A stretch of DNA of 64,000 nucleotides from an uncultured Aquimarina sp. Lineage in GTDB: Bacteria > Bacteroidota > Bacteroidia > Flavobacteriales > Flavobacteriaceae. The translations under genes and the position numbers were made by a program. The notes beneath the pieces were generated by a model. It did not search any database, had not been told where the DNA came from, and was given only the letters and a program-made list of their open reading frames with translations. Each line of letters starts with the position of its first letter. Position 1 is the first letter of the stretch. This document shows, piece after piece, positions 8,835 to 17,892 of the stretch. The stretch lies in NCBI GenBank assembly GCA_947496355.1, contig CANMCO010000006.1, positions 186,001 to 250,000 of the forward strand, written 5' to 3'.

Positions 8835-10988
8835 ATGAGATTACCACTAACCATCACATTTTTACTAATTGTTTCTTCAATTAATGCTCAAAACACCATT
8901 ACAGGAACAATAACAGATCCTTCAGGAACTCCTATACAAGGAGCTAATGTTTACCTAGATGGCACCTATGATGGAAGTTCTTCTGATGAAAAAGGAGTAT
9001 TTTCTTTTACTTCCGCAGAAGAAGGACCTCAAACATTAATAATTTCATTCTTATCTTTTGAAACATACTCATTACTGGGCGAAGTTTCGGAAATGAAAAA
9101 CCTGAACGTCGTATTAAAAGAAGATATTAACTCTCTTGGGAGTGTTATTTTAAATGCCGGAACACTTTCTACTGGTGATAATAGTAAAGCATCTGTACTT
9201 ACACCTTTAGATATTGTTACCACTGCAGGGGCAGATGGCGATTATATTGGTGCACTAAAAACATTGCCAGGGACATCTAATGTATCCGAAGATGGAAGGC
9301 TTTTTGTAAGAGGTGGTGATGCAAACGAAACCAACATATACATTGACGGACAAAGAGTTTTTCAGCCATTTACTGCCACTACCAATAATATACCGGCTAG
9401 AGGAAGATTTTCTTCTTTCCTTTTTAAAGGAACCAACTTTTCTACAGGTGGATACTCCGCAGAATACGGAGATGCGCTATCCAGTGTATTATTACTGAAT
9501 ACAATCGATGAGCCCAACCAAGAAAAAACCGAATTTCAGTTTATAAATGTAGGTATTGGCGCTGGGAATACTCAAAAATGGAAGAAAAATTCATTAAGTG
9601 TAAACGCTTTTTATGTAAACCTAAAACCATATCAAAACATAGTAGAGCAGCGAGTGAACTGGATAAAACCCTTCCAATCACTATCAGGAGAAGCGGTCTA
9701 CAGACATAAATTTGATAATGGGCTTTTAAAAGTCTATGGAGGACTAAGCTACACCGATTTTGAACTTATTCAAGAAGATATTAATGTAGCTGACGGAGTG
9801 CGTTTTGGGCTTAAAAACCGTAATCTATATCTAAATGCAACATATAGAGGAAGTTTAGGAAATGATTGGGATATTACAACCGGAAGTAGTTTTGCGAATG
9901 ATCATGACAACATTAATGTTATAAATACCAATATACTTGATGATGAAAATAATTTTCATTTTAAATTAAAACTCAGAAAAAGGTTCAGTAATCGATTTAA
10001 ACTTAATCTTGGTGTAGAACAATTTCTAAATACATTTTCTGAAAAAGCCCAGAACCCCGATTCTGATGCTTTCGAAACTTCATACGACAACAATAGTTCA
10101 GCCATTTTCTCTGAAGCCAATATATTCTTTAGCAAAAAATTTGCAATGCAAGTAGGTATAAGAGGTACATATAATTCGTTATTGGATTATACCAAAATTT
10201 CTCCCAGAACCTCTCTGGCATATAAAACTTCTTCTAAATCACAAATATCCCTGGCATACGGCGACTTTTATCAATCCCCGTTACAAGAAGTTTTAAAATA
10301 TAACACTACACTAGAACCCGAAAAATCATCTCATTACATCATTAACTACTTATATCAGGATAAAGGAAAAACACTAAGAGCAGAAGGTTATTATAAATCC
10401 TATAATAAACTGGTCAAATTTGATACCGATTTTCCAGAATTTGCTAGCTTATACACTAATAATGGAGATGGTTATGCAACAGGACTAGATCTCTTCTGGA
10501 GAGATAGTAAATCTATTAAAAATTTTGATTATTGGGTAAGCTATTCTTATTTAAACACCAAGAGAGATTATAGAAATTATCCAGATAAAGCTACACCTAA
10601 TTTTGCCGCAGAACACAATCTTTCTTTGGTTACTAAGTATTGGATCAACGACTGGAAGTCTTTATTAAGCACAACCTATAACTTTGGTTCAGGTAGACCG
10701 TATAATGATCCAAATGAAAGTGTTTTCCAAAATCAAAAAACAAGAACATTTAATGCACTTAATTTTAGTTGGGCCTACCTAATTAGCCCGCAAAAAATCT
10801 TGTACTTCTCGGTTTCGAATGTACTAGGCTTTGACAATGTTTTTAACTATCAATACTCAGATACTCCCAATGTAAATGGTGAGTTCGCCAGACGTGCAAT
10901 AAGACCAACAGCAGACAGATTTTTCATTCTTGGATTCTTTTGGACCATAAGCGATAATAAAACTGATAATCAATTAGATAATTTATAA
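8835..10988 (+). CDS. TonB-dependent outer membrane receptor
   Basis: 717 residues from ATG 8835, which begins the signal peptide MRLPLTITFLLIVSSINAQ; the ATG at 8805 adds ten charged residues in front and is unlikely. After the signal comes a carboxypeptidase-regulatory-like beta-sandwich (TGTITDPSGTPIQGANVYLDG), a plug with the FVRGGDANETNIYIDGQRV segment, then a long beta-barrel with alternating aromatic strands. It imports or senses an unknown ligand using TonB energy. No SusD partner follows, so this is not a polysaccharide-utilisation pair. DUF2141 and TPR genes follow closely, and a GLPGLI gene is divergent. Confidence 0.9.
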   Translation: MRLPLTITFLLIVSSINAQNTITGTITDPSGTPIQGANVYLDGTYDGSSSDEKGVFSFTSAEEGPQTLIISFLSFETYSLLGEVSEMKNLNVVLKEDINSLGSVILNAGTLSTGDNSKASVLTPLDIVTTAGADGDYIGALKTLPGTSNVSEDGRLFVRGGDANETNIYIDGQRVFQPFTATTNNIPARGRFSSFLFKGTNFSTGGYSAEYGDALSSVLLLNTIDEPNQEKTEFQFINVGIGAGNTQKWKKNSLSVNAFYVNLKPYQNIVEQRVNWIKPFQSLSGEAVYRHKFDNGLLKVYGGLSYTDFELIQEDINVADGVRFGLKNRNLYLNATYRGSLGNDWDITTGSSFANDHDNINVINTNILDDENNFHFKLKLRKRFSNRFKLNLGVEQFLNTFSEKAQNPDSDAFETSYDNNSSAIFSEANIFFSKKFAMQVGIRGTYNSLLDYTKISPRTSLAYKTSSKSQISLAYGDFYQSPLQEVLKYNTTLEPEKSSHYIINYLYQDKGKTLRAEGYYKSYNKLVKFDTDFPEFASLYTNNGDGYATGLDLFWRDSKSIKNFDYWVSYSYLNTKRDYRNYPDKATPNFAAEHNLSLVTKYWINDWKSLLSTTYNFGSGRPYNDPNESVFQNQKTRTFNALNFSWAYLISPQKILYFSVSNVLGFDNVFNYQYSDTPNVNGEFARRAIRPTADRFFILGFFWTISDNKTDNQLDNL

Positions 10989-11007
10989 TCCTAAAAAAAC
11001 AACAATT

Positions 11008-11430
11008 ATGAAAACTACATTTTTTACATTAACAATTTTACTTCTTGCATTTTCAACATCGGGTTTTGGTCAACAAAATGGTCAATCTATAAGTGTCAGT
11101 ATTGATAATATAAAATCAAATGACGGAACCTTAAAAATTGGTTTGTACAACAATAAGGATAATTTTCTAAGAAAACCCTACAAATCGATCAGTATAAAAG
11201 CTAAAAAGGAAGGTGTAAAAGTCACTTTTGAAAACATTGAAGATGGAGCATATGCAATTTCTTTATATCATGACGAGGATGATAATCAAAAAATGAACAC
11301 TTTTTTCAAAATCCCCACAGAACCATATGGTACTAGTAATAATGCAAAAGGTCGATTTGGACCTCCACAATGGGAAGATGCCATGTTCATTGTTTCTGGA
11401 AAAAGTGTAACACAACATATTAGTCTGTAA
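11008..11430 (+). CDS. DUF2141 family exported protein
   Basis: 140 residues with a signal peptide ending near SGFGQ (about 21). The mature part is one small beta-sandwich with the family pattern: IKSNDGTLKIGLYNNKDNF, then FENIEDGAYAISLYHDEDDN and the distal GPPQWEDA segment. The Asp-rich HDEDDN turn resembles a calcium site. It begins 19 bases after the TonB receptor stop, so the two are probably co-transcribed. A paralogue is at 34491-34913. DUF2141 proteins have no proven activity. Confidence 0.85.
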   Translation: MKTTFFTLTILLLAFSTSGFGQQNGQSISVSIDNIKSNDGTLKIGLYNNKDNFLRKPYKSISIKAKKEGVKVTFENIEDGAYAISLYHDEDDNQKMNTFFKIPTEPYGTSNNAKGRFGPPQWEDAMFIVSGKSVTQHISL

Positions 11431-11535
11431 AAAAACACAACATTTCATACCCAAAAAATTACAGTTGGGTCATAAATACTATAAAAAAAGACCTCCCCTA
11501 TCGATATTTACATCATCAATTTAAACAATACAACT

Positions 11536-12159
11536 ATGAAAATTATTGTAACAGTACTAACCCTTTTTATAGCGGTCACAATGAATGCTCAAACTTCTTA
11601 TAAGAATGGGATGACTAAGGCATTCGAGTTGTGGGAAAACAAAAAGAATGACGACGCCATCAATCTTTTTGAGCGCATTGCAAAGGCAGAAAAAGAAAAT
11701 TGGCTACCTTATTATTATGCGGCACAAGTGCATATTGTAACAACATTTATGATTAAAGATGCCCAGGAAATAGAATCAAGATTAACCAAAGCACAGGATT
11801 TTCTTAATGAAGCCAAAACTTTTTCTAAAGAAAATGCTGAAATTCTTATTATGGAAGCCATGCTTTATACTGCATATGTAGTATACAACCCATCAGTTTA
11901 TGGGGCTACACACTCTGCAAAAGTAGAAGCATTATATCAACAGGCAAAAACACTAGAGCCAGAAAACCCAAGGGCAACATTGTATCATGCAGAATGGAAA
12001 ATGGGAGGCGCCAAATTCTGGGGTAAAGACCCTAAGGCCTTTTGTCCTGAAATAGAAAAAGCTATCTTGTACTTTGAAAAAGAATCTAAAAATGATACTC
12101 CTTTTTATCCAAAATGGGGAGCAGATCAAGTAAAAAGAATTCAGCAAAGCTGCAAATAG
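11536..12159 (+). CDS. Exported TPR-like protein
   Basis: 207 residues with a signal peptide (MKIIVTVLTLFIAVTMNAQ) and an all-helical mature part made of TPR-like hairpins, e.g. KAFELWENKKNDDAINLFER and LYQQAKTLEPENPRATLYHA. Probably periplasmic. It lies between the TonB/DUF2141 pair and the sensor kinase at 12190, with a 30-base gap to the latter, so it may belong to the signalling operon as a periplasmic sensing or scaffold part. That role is inferred from gene order only. Confidence 0.8.
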   Translation: MKIIVTVLTLFIAVTMNAQTSYKNGMTKAFELWENKKNDDAINLFERIAKAEKENWLPYYYAAQVHIVTTFMIKDAQEIESRLTKAQDFLNEAKTFSKENAEILIMEAMLYTAYVVYNPSVYGATHSAKVEALYQQAKTLEPENPRATLYHAEWKMGGAKFWGKDPKAFCPEIEKAILYFEKESKNDTPFYPKWGADQVKRIQQSCK

Positions 12160-12189
12160 AAATTAAGTTTCAGAAAAGATATAGAATAG

Positions 12190-13554
12190 ATGAAAGCCAG
12201 TATCCTAAAAATAATAAAAATAAGTGCCATCATTGCGATAATTATAGAGTTGGTATTCTTACTATTCAAAATAGGTAAACCTATTACTTGGCAAGGTGAA
12301 CTTGAAAACCTAATGGTGCATTTTATGTTTGCTTTCCCATTAACAATAGTGAACGGATATTTCTTTTATTTTTTAGGTAAATGGTATACCTGGGAGAAAC
12401 ATTATAATCAGCGATTATGGTATGGAGCTATAGGCTCTATAGTTCTAACAATGATAACCCTGGCCATAGTACGATTAACATTAGTAGTAGGTATTTATGG
12501 AAAACCTTTAGATGAGTTCATAAAAGATGAAAGATTAAGTTTTTACATTATTGGGTTTATAATCACAATGATTGCATCGCTCTTTTTTCATGCATTTTAC
12601 TTCTATAAAGAATTACAAAAACAAAAAATAACAGAACAGAAAATCATTGCAGGAACGGCTTCAGCAAAGTTTGCAGCTCTAAAAAATCAATTAGATCCTC
12701 ATTTCTTGTTTAATAGTCTTAATGTATTAACATCGCTCATTGAAGAAAACCCCAGGATGGCACAAAAATTTACTACTTCGCTATCCAAGGTGTATCGATA
12801 TGTATTAGAACAAAAAGATAAAGAATTAGTAACAGTAGATGAAGAGTTGAATTTTGCAAAAACGTATATGACATTGATTCAACTACGTTTTGAAGATAGT
12901 ATCATATTTGAATTGCCAGAAAAGGCCTCTAATCCTGAGGCAAAGGTAGTACCATTATCCTTACAAATATTGTTAGAGAATACAGTAAAACACAATGTAG
13001 TAATGCCCCAAAAACCACTACATATTAAGATTTATGAAAAAGATGGTTTTTTACTAGTAGAAAACAACCTTCAACCTAAGGAAGTAATAAAACAAAGCAG
13101 CGGTGTAGGATTAGGTAATGTACAACAACGGTATGCATTACTAACAAAAAGAAAATTTTCGGTTTACAAAACGGAAGATGCTTTTATAGCTGAACTTCCG
13201 ATATTAACTAAAAAAATAAAATTCGCAGATATGGAAATCTCACAAACCTTAGAAAGCATAGAACATGCAAAAAGTTTGAAATATGAGCGTGCTAAAGAAC
13301 AAGTAAAAAGAATGAAAGAATTCTACGGTAACCTAACCGCTTATTGCATTGTTATCCCTTTTTTAATATTTCTTAATTATAAAACAACAGGTTTTGACCT
13401 TCCCTGGGTAATTTTTCCAATTGCTGGCTGGGGAATAGGATTAATCTTTCACTATGCAGAAGCCTATGACCAACACCCAATATTTGGAAAAGATTGGGAA
13501 AAAAGAAAAATCAAAAAATACATGGAGGAATCTAAAGGAAAGAATTATGAATGA
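12190..13554 (+). CDS. LytS-type sensor histidine kinase with C-terminal 2TM domain
   Basis: 454 residues. Four membrane segments occupy about 9-28, 41-63, 78-101 and 117-138. Then comes a His_kinase domain of the LytS/YehU type with the phosphoacceptor H171 in NQLDPHFLFNSLNVL. The ATP-binding part follows (ILLENTVKHNV; SSGVGLGNVQQRY). After residue about 350 there is an appended 2TM domain: amphipathic KEQVKRMKEFYGNL, two membrane helices, then DWEKRKIKKYM. The same module makes up each of the four following genes. The stop overlaps the next start by 8 bases. Its partner is the LytTR regulator at 16059. Confidence 0.9.
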   Translation: MKASILKIIKISAIIAIIIELVFLLFKIGKPITWQGELENLMVHFMFAFPLTIVNGYFFYFLGKWYTWEKHYNQRLWYGAIGSIVLTMITLAIVRLTLVVGIYGKPLDEFIKDERLSFYIIGFIITMIASLFFHAFYFYKELQKQKITEQKIIAGTASAKFAALKNQLDPHFLFNSLNVLTSLIEENPRMAQKFTTSLSKVYRYVLEQKDKELVTVDEELNFAKTYMTLIQLRFEDSIIFELPEKASNPEAKVVPLSLQILLENTVKHNVVMPQKPLHIKIYEKDGFLLVENNLQPKEVIKQSSGVGLGNVQQRYALLTKRKFSVYKTEDAFIAELPILTKKIKFADMEISQTLESIEHAKSLKYERAKEQVKRMKEFYGNLTAYCIVIPFLIFLNYKTTGFDLPWVIFPIAGWGIGLIFHYAEAYDQHPIFGKDWEKRKIKKYMEESKGKNYE

Positions 13555-13888
13555 TTTTGATAAAGAAAAAGCCTATGAAGAAGCTAAAAAAAGATTAAGT
13601 GAAGAAAGAGCTTTTTACACGCATTTAGTCGCATATGTTGTAATGAATTTGGTTATTGCATTTTTTAAAATCAAAGTAGGTCAATATGTCGATAGTGCAG
13701 AATACAATAATTGGCTATTTTGGAACATCATTGCAACTCCTCTTTTTTGGGGCATAGGATTACTGGGTCACGGACTATGGACTTTTAATAGACGAAAAAT
13801 TGAGAAAAAATGGTTTAGTAAATCCGTATATGGGGAAGAATGGGAAAAACGTAAGATTGAAGAGATAATGAAAAAAGATGATTTTTAA
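13547..13888 (+). CDS. 2TM domain protein (first of four)
   Basis: 113 residues from ATG 13547, inside the end of the kinase gene; an open frame extends upstream only by overlapping the kinase. The layout is that of the 2TM family: a charged helix EEAKKRLSEERAFYTHLVAY, two membrane segments at about 24-43 and 62-84, then a Trp-Glu-Lys-Arg-Lys tail (EWEKRKIEEIMKK). It probably sits in the inner membrane with both charged ends in the cytoplasm and may interact with the homologous tail of the kinase. The molecular role of 2TM domains is not known to me. Confidence 0.85.
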   Translation: MNDFDKEKAYEEAKKRLSEERAFYTHLVAYVVMNLVIAFFKIKVGQYVDSAEYNNWLFWNIIATPLFWGIGLLGHGLWTFNRRKIEKKWFSKSVYGEEWEKRKIEEIMKKDDF

Positions 13889-13907
13889 TCACTAAAGAGC
13901 TATTACA

Positions 13908-14210
13908 ATGGAAAAATTTGAAGAACAAAAACGATACGAGAAAGCTAAAAAAAGGTTAGAACGAGAAAAAGGGTTTTATTCACACCTTACAGTCTTTATA
14001 GTTATCAATATTGCGTTACTATTTATCAACTCCGATTTTATTGATGAAGGGTTTAATAATTGGTTGGATTGGAACTTATATATAACTCCGATAGCCTGGG
14101 GAATAGGTTTATTTTTTCATGGGATATCTGTTTTTGGCAGAAACACCTTTTTTAACAAAAACTGGGAAGAAAAAAAGATTAAAGAATTAATGGATAAAGA
14201 CGATTTTTAG
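13908..14210 (+). CDS. 2TM domain protein (second of four)
   Basis: 100 residues with the same plan as its neighbours: N-terminal RYEKAKKRLEREKGFYSHL helix, two membrane segments (about 22-39 and 51-73), and C-terminal NWEEKKIKELMDKDDF. It ends in the same DDF tail as the preceding gene, showing recent tandem duplication. The 19-base gap to the previous gene and 10-base gap to the next place it in one operon with the LytS kinase. Confidence 0.85.
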   Translation: MEKFEEQKRYEKAKKRLEREKGFYSHLTVFIVINIALLFINSDFIDEGFNNWLDWNLYITPIAWGIGLFFHGISVFGRNTFFNKNWEEKKIKELMDKDDF

Positions 14211-14220
14211 ATTAATAATT

Positions 14221-14559
14221 ATGGAACATCATCAAACAGAAAAAGCATCTAAAATAGCTTATGAGAAAGCGAAAAAGCGAGTAGAAGAACAAAAAGGATT
14301 CTATTATCACCTTTCGGTGTATATAGTGATCAATATTGCACTACTTTTTTTAAAAGGAGATTATATAATTTTCAGCGAGGGTATAGATCTTGAAACCCGT
14401 GACATGATAAAAGAGGGGTTTGAAAAAACACTATCAATTATCCCAATACTATGGGGACTAACATTATTAGGCTATGGAGCTTTGATTTTTGTTAGAACAT
14501 TCCTTCTAAATACGAGCTGGGAAAAAAAGAAAATCCAAAAATACCTGAATAAAAATTAA
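14221..14559 (+). CDS. 2TM domain protein (third of four)
   Basis: 112 residues. The first helix (AYEKAKKRVEEQKGFYYHLS) is close to that of the second copy, and the membrane part begins with the same VIVINIALLF-like segment. The loop between the two membrane helices is longer than in the others (about 20 extra residues, acidic, EGIDLETRDMIKEGFE). The tail is SWEKKKIQKYLNKN. It is part of the kinase-2TM-LytTR operon; only five bases separate it from the fourth copy. Confidence 0.85.
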   Translation: MEHHQTEKASKIAYEKAKKRVEEQKGFYYHLSVYIVINIALLFLKGDYIIFSEGIDLETRDMIKEGFEKTLSIIPILWGLTLLGYGALIFVRTFLLNTSWEKKKIQKYLNKN

Positions 14560-14564
14560 TAATA

Positions 14565-14873
14565 ATGAGAAATTTTGAAGAACAAAAACGGTATGATCGT
14601 GCAAAAGATCGTGTAGAAGAGCTAAAGAAATTTTATAATAATCTCTTCTCTTATGTTGTAATTATTGGATTTCTAGCGGGATTAAATTATTATCAAAACG
14701 AATGGCGATATGCATGGTTCCTATGGGCTGCATTTGGTTGGGGAATTGGTCTTGTCTTTCATGCAATTAAAGCTTACAGAGTAAATCCAATGTTCAATAA
14801 AGATTGGGAAGAACGTAAAATCAGAAAATACATGGAAGAAGAGCAGGATAAAGACAAACAACTTTGGGAATAA
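14565..14873 (+). CDS. 2TM domain protein (fourth of four)
   Basis: 102 residues. This copy is closest to the C-terminal 2TM module of the kinase: both share a WGIGL(V/I)FH-A segment in the second membrane helix and the end pattern NP-F-KDWE-RKI-KYMEE. Such similarity suggests either that the kinase acquired this copy by fusion or that this gene arose from the kinase tail. It overlaps slightly the upstream extension of the amidohydrolase frame, whose real start is at 14909. Confidence 0.85.
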   Translation: MRNFEEQKRYDRAKDRVEELKKFYNNLFSYVVIIGFLAGLNYYQNEWRYAWFLWAAFGWGIGLVFHAIKAYRVNPMFNKDWEERKIRKYMEEEQDKDKQLWE

Positions 14874-14908
14874 ACAAATATACTAGTACAAACTACAATC
14901 AATCAAAA

Positions 14909-16054
14909 ATGAAAACAATAATCCATCTTCTATTTTTTCTTATTGCGGCATACCTCAATGCTCAGGAATCTTTTGTAATCAAAGATGTAATGTTATTTGA
15001 TGGCGAAAAGCTTAGTCAAAAAACCTCTGTCCTTGTCGAAAATGGCAAAATCACCAAAGTATCTAAAGAAATACAGAATAATGTAACTGTTATAGATGGA
15101 AGAGGTAAATTCCTCATGCCAGGAATGACAAATGCCCATGTTCACGCTTGGGCTCCTAATGCATTACAACAAGCTGCTCAAGCTGGTGTTCTCAATTTAT
15201 TGGATATGCATGGTGTTGAACCTTATCAAAGTAAGATGAAATCTATGCGTGATTCTACAAATTATGCAAGATTCTACGTGGCTGGTTATGCGGCTACGGC
15301 CCCAGAAGGGCATGGAACCCAATATGGTTTCCCTGTCCCTACGCTAACGAAACCGGAAGATGCTGTAAAGTTTATTCAAGACCGTGTTGATGCCAATGTA
15401 GACCATATCAAAATTATCGTTGAACCCTGGAAACCAACACTATCACATGAAACTGTAAAAGCTATTATTGACGAAGGACATAAACAAGAAAAAAAAGTAG
15501 TTGTACATGTATCGAAAATGGAAGATGGCTATCAGGTAATTAATAATCATGCTGATGGATTAGTTCATATTTGGAGTGACAAACCCATGCCGGAAGAAAA
15601 ATTAAAAGAATTAGCAAGAGACAGAGATTTCTTTGTTATTCCTACACTACTTGTAAATATTCTAGCACAAAAGCTATATCGCAAAAAAACTGAGGAGCAA
15701 TTGGCAGAAATAGAAAAATTCCTGAAAAATGAAGTAAAAAGGTTATACGAAGCAGGAGTACCTATTCTTACTGGGACTGATCCCCCTAATGCTAATATAA
15801 ACCATGGGAGTGATTTGTATAAGGAATTAATTTTATTATCTGAATCAGGAATCCCTAATCTTGATGTACTTAAGGGAGCTACATCACATCCGGCAGATTG
15901 CTTTAAGCTTGACAAACTAGGATATATCAAAGAGGGATATATTGCAGATATGTTGTTATTGGATAAAAATCCCATTGAAGACATTAATAATATTGAAACC
16001 ATTACCTCTATTTGGAAAGCAGGTAAACAAGTAAAACAAAAAAATAAGCAGTAG
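14909..16054 (+). CDS. Exported amidohydrolase family protein
   Basis: 381 residues from ATG 14909, which opens a signal peptide (MKTIIHLLFFLIAAYLNAQ). The mature protein is a metal-dependent hydrolase of the imidazolonepropionase/dipeptidase-like group. A small beta domain comes first, then the metal motif MPGMTNAHVHAW, a KIIVEPW lysine strand that may supply the bridging carboxylate, HVS (KVVVHVSKMEDG), a further His in GLVHIW, and the late Asp in ILTGTDPPNA. The substrate is unknown. It is unusual to find it inside a kinase/2TM/LytTR operon, which suggests that its product or substrate matters to the signalling pathway. Confidence 0.85.
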   Translation: MKTIIHLLFFLIAAYLNAQESFVIKDVMLFDGEKLSQKTSVLVENGKITKVSKEIQNNVTVIDGRGKFLMPGMTNAHVHAWAPNALQQAAQAGVLNLLDMHGVEPYQSKMKSMRDSTNYARFYVAGYAATAPEGHGTQYGFPVPTLTKPEDAVKFIQDRVDANVDHIKIIVEPWKPTLSHETVKAIIDEGHKQEKKVVVHVSKMEDGYQVINNHADGLVHIWSDKPMPEEKLKELARDRDFFVIPTLLVNILAQKLYRKKTEEQLAEIEKFLKNEVKRLYEAGVPILTGTDPPNANINHGSDLYKELILLSESGIPNLDVLKGATSHPADCFKLDKLGYIKEGYIADMLLLDKNPIEDINNIETITSIWKAGKQVKQKNKQ

Positions 16055-16058
16055 AAAA

Positions 16059-16814
16059 ATGAACGTAATAATTATAGAAGACGAAAAACCAGCTGCCCGA
16101 CGTCTTAGTAGAATGCTTAGCGAATTAAACCTCAATGTAAATACTATGTTGCATTCTGTACAAGAATCTATAGAGTGGTTTAGCAATAATGAACATCCCG
16201 ATCTCATATTTCTTGATATTCAGTTGAGTGATGGATTGTCTTTTGAAATTTTTGATACAATCACAATAAAGAGCGCTATTATATTCACAACTGCTTATGA
16301 TGAATATGCATTGAAAGCGTTTAAATTAAACAGTATTGATTATTTACTAAAACCAATAGATGATGAAGAATTAGAAAGCGCAGTAAATAAATACAAAGAA
16401 CAGATTCCTAAAAAACAACAACTTCAGGTGGATTTTGATGATATCAAAAAACTATTAATAAACCCTATAGATCGAAACTACAAAAAACGTTTCACGGCAC
16501 GAGTGGGGCAACACTTAAAAATATTCTCTGTTGAAGACATTGAATGTTTTTATTCTGAAAATAAAGGAACCTATCTTTACACAACAGACAATAGAAATTA
16601 TCTAATTGACACCACATTAGAATCTCTTGAAGACGAATTGAATCCGCAACAGTTCTTTAGGGTATCCAGGAAATTCTATGTCAATATAAATGCAATAAAA
16701 GACATCATCTCTTACACTAATTCCAGGCTTCAAATAAAACTTAATCATTTTAATGAGCAAGAGATTATTGTAGCACGGGAACGGGTAAAAGATTTTAAAA
16801 TGTGGTTAGAATAA
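16059..16814 (+). CDS. LytTR-type response regulator
   Basis: 251 residues. The receiver domain (1-120) shows the acidic pocket E7/D8, phosphoacceptor D53 in IFLDIQLSDG, the switch Thr in IIFTTAYDEYA, and K in YLLKPIDDEEL. The LytTR DNA-binding domain starts at about 145 (FTARVGQHLKIFSVEDIECF) and runs to the end (FRVSRKFYVNINAIKDI). It is the cognate regulator of the LytS-type kinase encoded 3.9 kb upstream in the same operon; four bases separate it from the amidohydrolase. Confidence 0.93.
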   Translation: MNVIIIEDEKPAARRLSRMLSELNLNVNTMLHSVQESIEWFSNNEHPDLIFLDIQLSDGLSFEIFDTITIKSAIIFTTAYDEYALKAFKLNSIDYLLKPIDDEELESAVNKYKEQIPKKQQLQVDFDDIKKLLINPIDRNYKKRFTARVGQHLKIFSVEDIECFYSENKGTYLYTTDNRNYLIDTTLESLEDELNPQQFFRVSRKFYVNINAIKDIISYTNSRLQIKLNHFNEQEIIVARERVKDFKMWLE

Positions 16815-16823
16815 CAAAAATTA

Positions 16824-16839
16824 GCCTTAAGAATAAGGT
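16824..16839. terminator. Weak bidirectional terminator
   Basis: GCCTTA (16824-16829) and TAAGGT (16834-16839) form a short six-pair stem with one wobble between the convergent LytTR and acyltransferase genes. An A-rich stretch upstream gives a T-run on the minus strand. The stem is short, so confidence is low. Confidence 0.35.
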
Positions 16840-16846
16840 AAAAAGT

Positions 16847-17650
16847 CTAGTATTCCCACTGTCTTTTTTTGTTTAATTCTTCTTCTGCTTCTAATTCTTC
16901 TTGTGGAATTACTTTTAAAAAAGATGGATGCTGTTCTATAGCATATTCAAGTTTTTCTACGATATCATCTATAGAATCATTCTCATAGTCAATATCGAGA
17001 GGTGGTTTGATAACCATGGATTGTAGAATTCCTTTTTTCTTAATTACTACTCCTTTTTTATCAAAAGACCTCCTAAATCCATCGATTACGATTGGAATAA
17101 CAATTGGCTTATACTGCCTTATAATGTGAGCGGTACCTTTACGAATTGGTTTAAAAGGTTTTGTAGTTCCTTGCGGAAATGTAATTACCCAACCATCTTC
17201 TAGAGCTTTAGAAATATTAGTAATATCACTCATTTTAACCTGGCGATTAACCTCTTTTCCTTTCTCTCTCCATGTTCGCTCTACAGTTATCGCTCCGGCA
17301 TAAGCCAATATTCTTGCCAATAGTCCTGCTTGCATAGTCTCTTTGGCGGCAACATAATATAAATTCATCTTTGGTTGCCATAGGTATCCTACATTTTTAA
17401 TAGAATCTGTACGGCCACTTAAGCTTGCATTAAATACATGAAACATTGCCACTACATCTGCAAAATAAGTTTGATGATTAGATACAAAAAGCACACCATT
17501 ATCAGGAAGTTCCTTAAAAATCTCACTTCCTTCTATCTTTAGCTCATTAAAACCACGATAACGCCTGTGGGTCATGGTTCCCATGATGCGAATGAGCCAT
17601 TTTTTTAGAAATAATATATGTCCAAAAGGGTTTCTCTTAAACAATCCCAT
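16847..17650 (-). CDS. 1-acyl-glycerol-3-phosphate acyltransferase family protein (PlsC-like)
   Basis: 267 residues of the LPLAT superfamily, which transfers acyl groups to lysophospholipid or related acceptors at the inner membrane. The catalytic block is SNHQTYFADV. Counting from the His, the Asp is at +6 rather than the usual +5 (HX5D instead of HX4D). The third motif reads FPQGTTKPFK where the classical enzyme has FPEGTRS. The Lys/Arg-rich N-terminus and central hydrophobic segments fit membrane association. Both deviations may be normal for this Bacteroidota subgroup; the acceptor lipid is unknown. Confidence 0.82.
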   Translation of the reverse strand: MGLFKRNPFGHILFLKKWLIRIMGTMTHRRYRGFNELKIEGSEIFKELPDNGVLFVSNHQTYFADVVAMFHVFNASLSGRTDSIKNVGYLWQPKMNLYYVAAKETMQAGLLARILAYAGAITVERTWREKGKEVNRQVKMSDITNISKALEDGWVITFPQGTTKPFKPIRKGTAHIIRQYKPIVIPIVIDGFRRSFDKKGVVIKKKGILQSMVIKPPLDIDYENDSIDDIVEKLEYAIEQHPSFLKVIPQEELEAEEELNKKRQWEY

Positions 17651-17892
17651 AAATAATTTTAATTTACTAATTACCTACATAAAATAGAACATCGCTAGTT
17701 TATGCATTTTGTGCATAGTTAAGATTTTCTTAAAAAAATACTAGCATTTTTAACCATTTTTTTAAAATCTCTATACAATATAACCTATAATAACCTGAAT
17801 AACATATACTTTAATATGAATTTTTAATTTTCAGAATATACTTCGAGTATTTGGAGAAGGTTTTCAAAGAAAACCATACTAAAGATACAAAA

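Noticed and set aside
15565..16002. 145-codon frame antisense to the amidohydrolase
   Set aside because: It is the shadow of a strongly supported gene and shows no domain or start signal.
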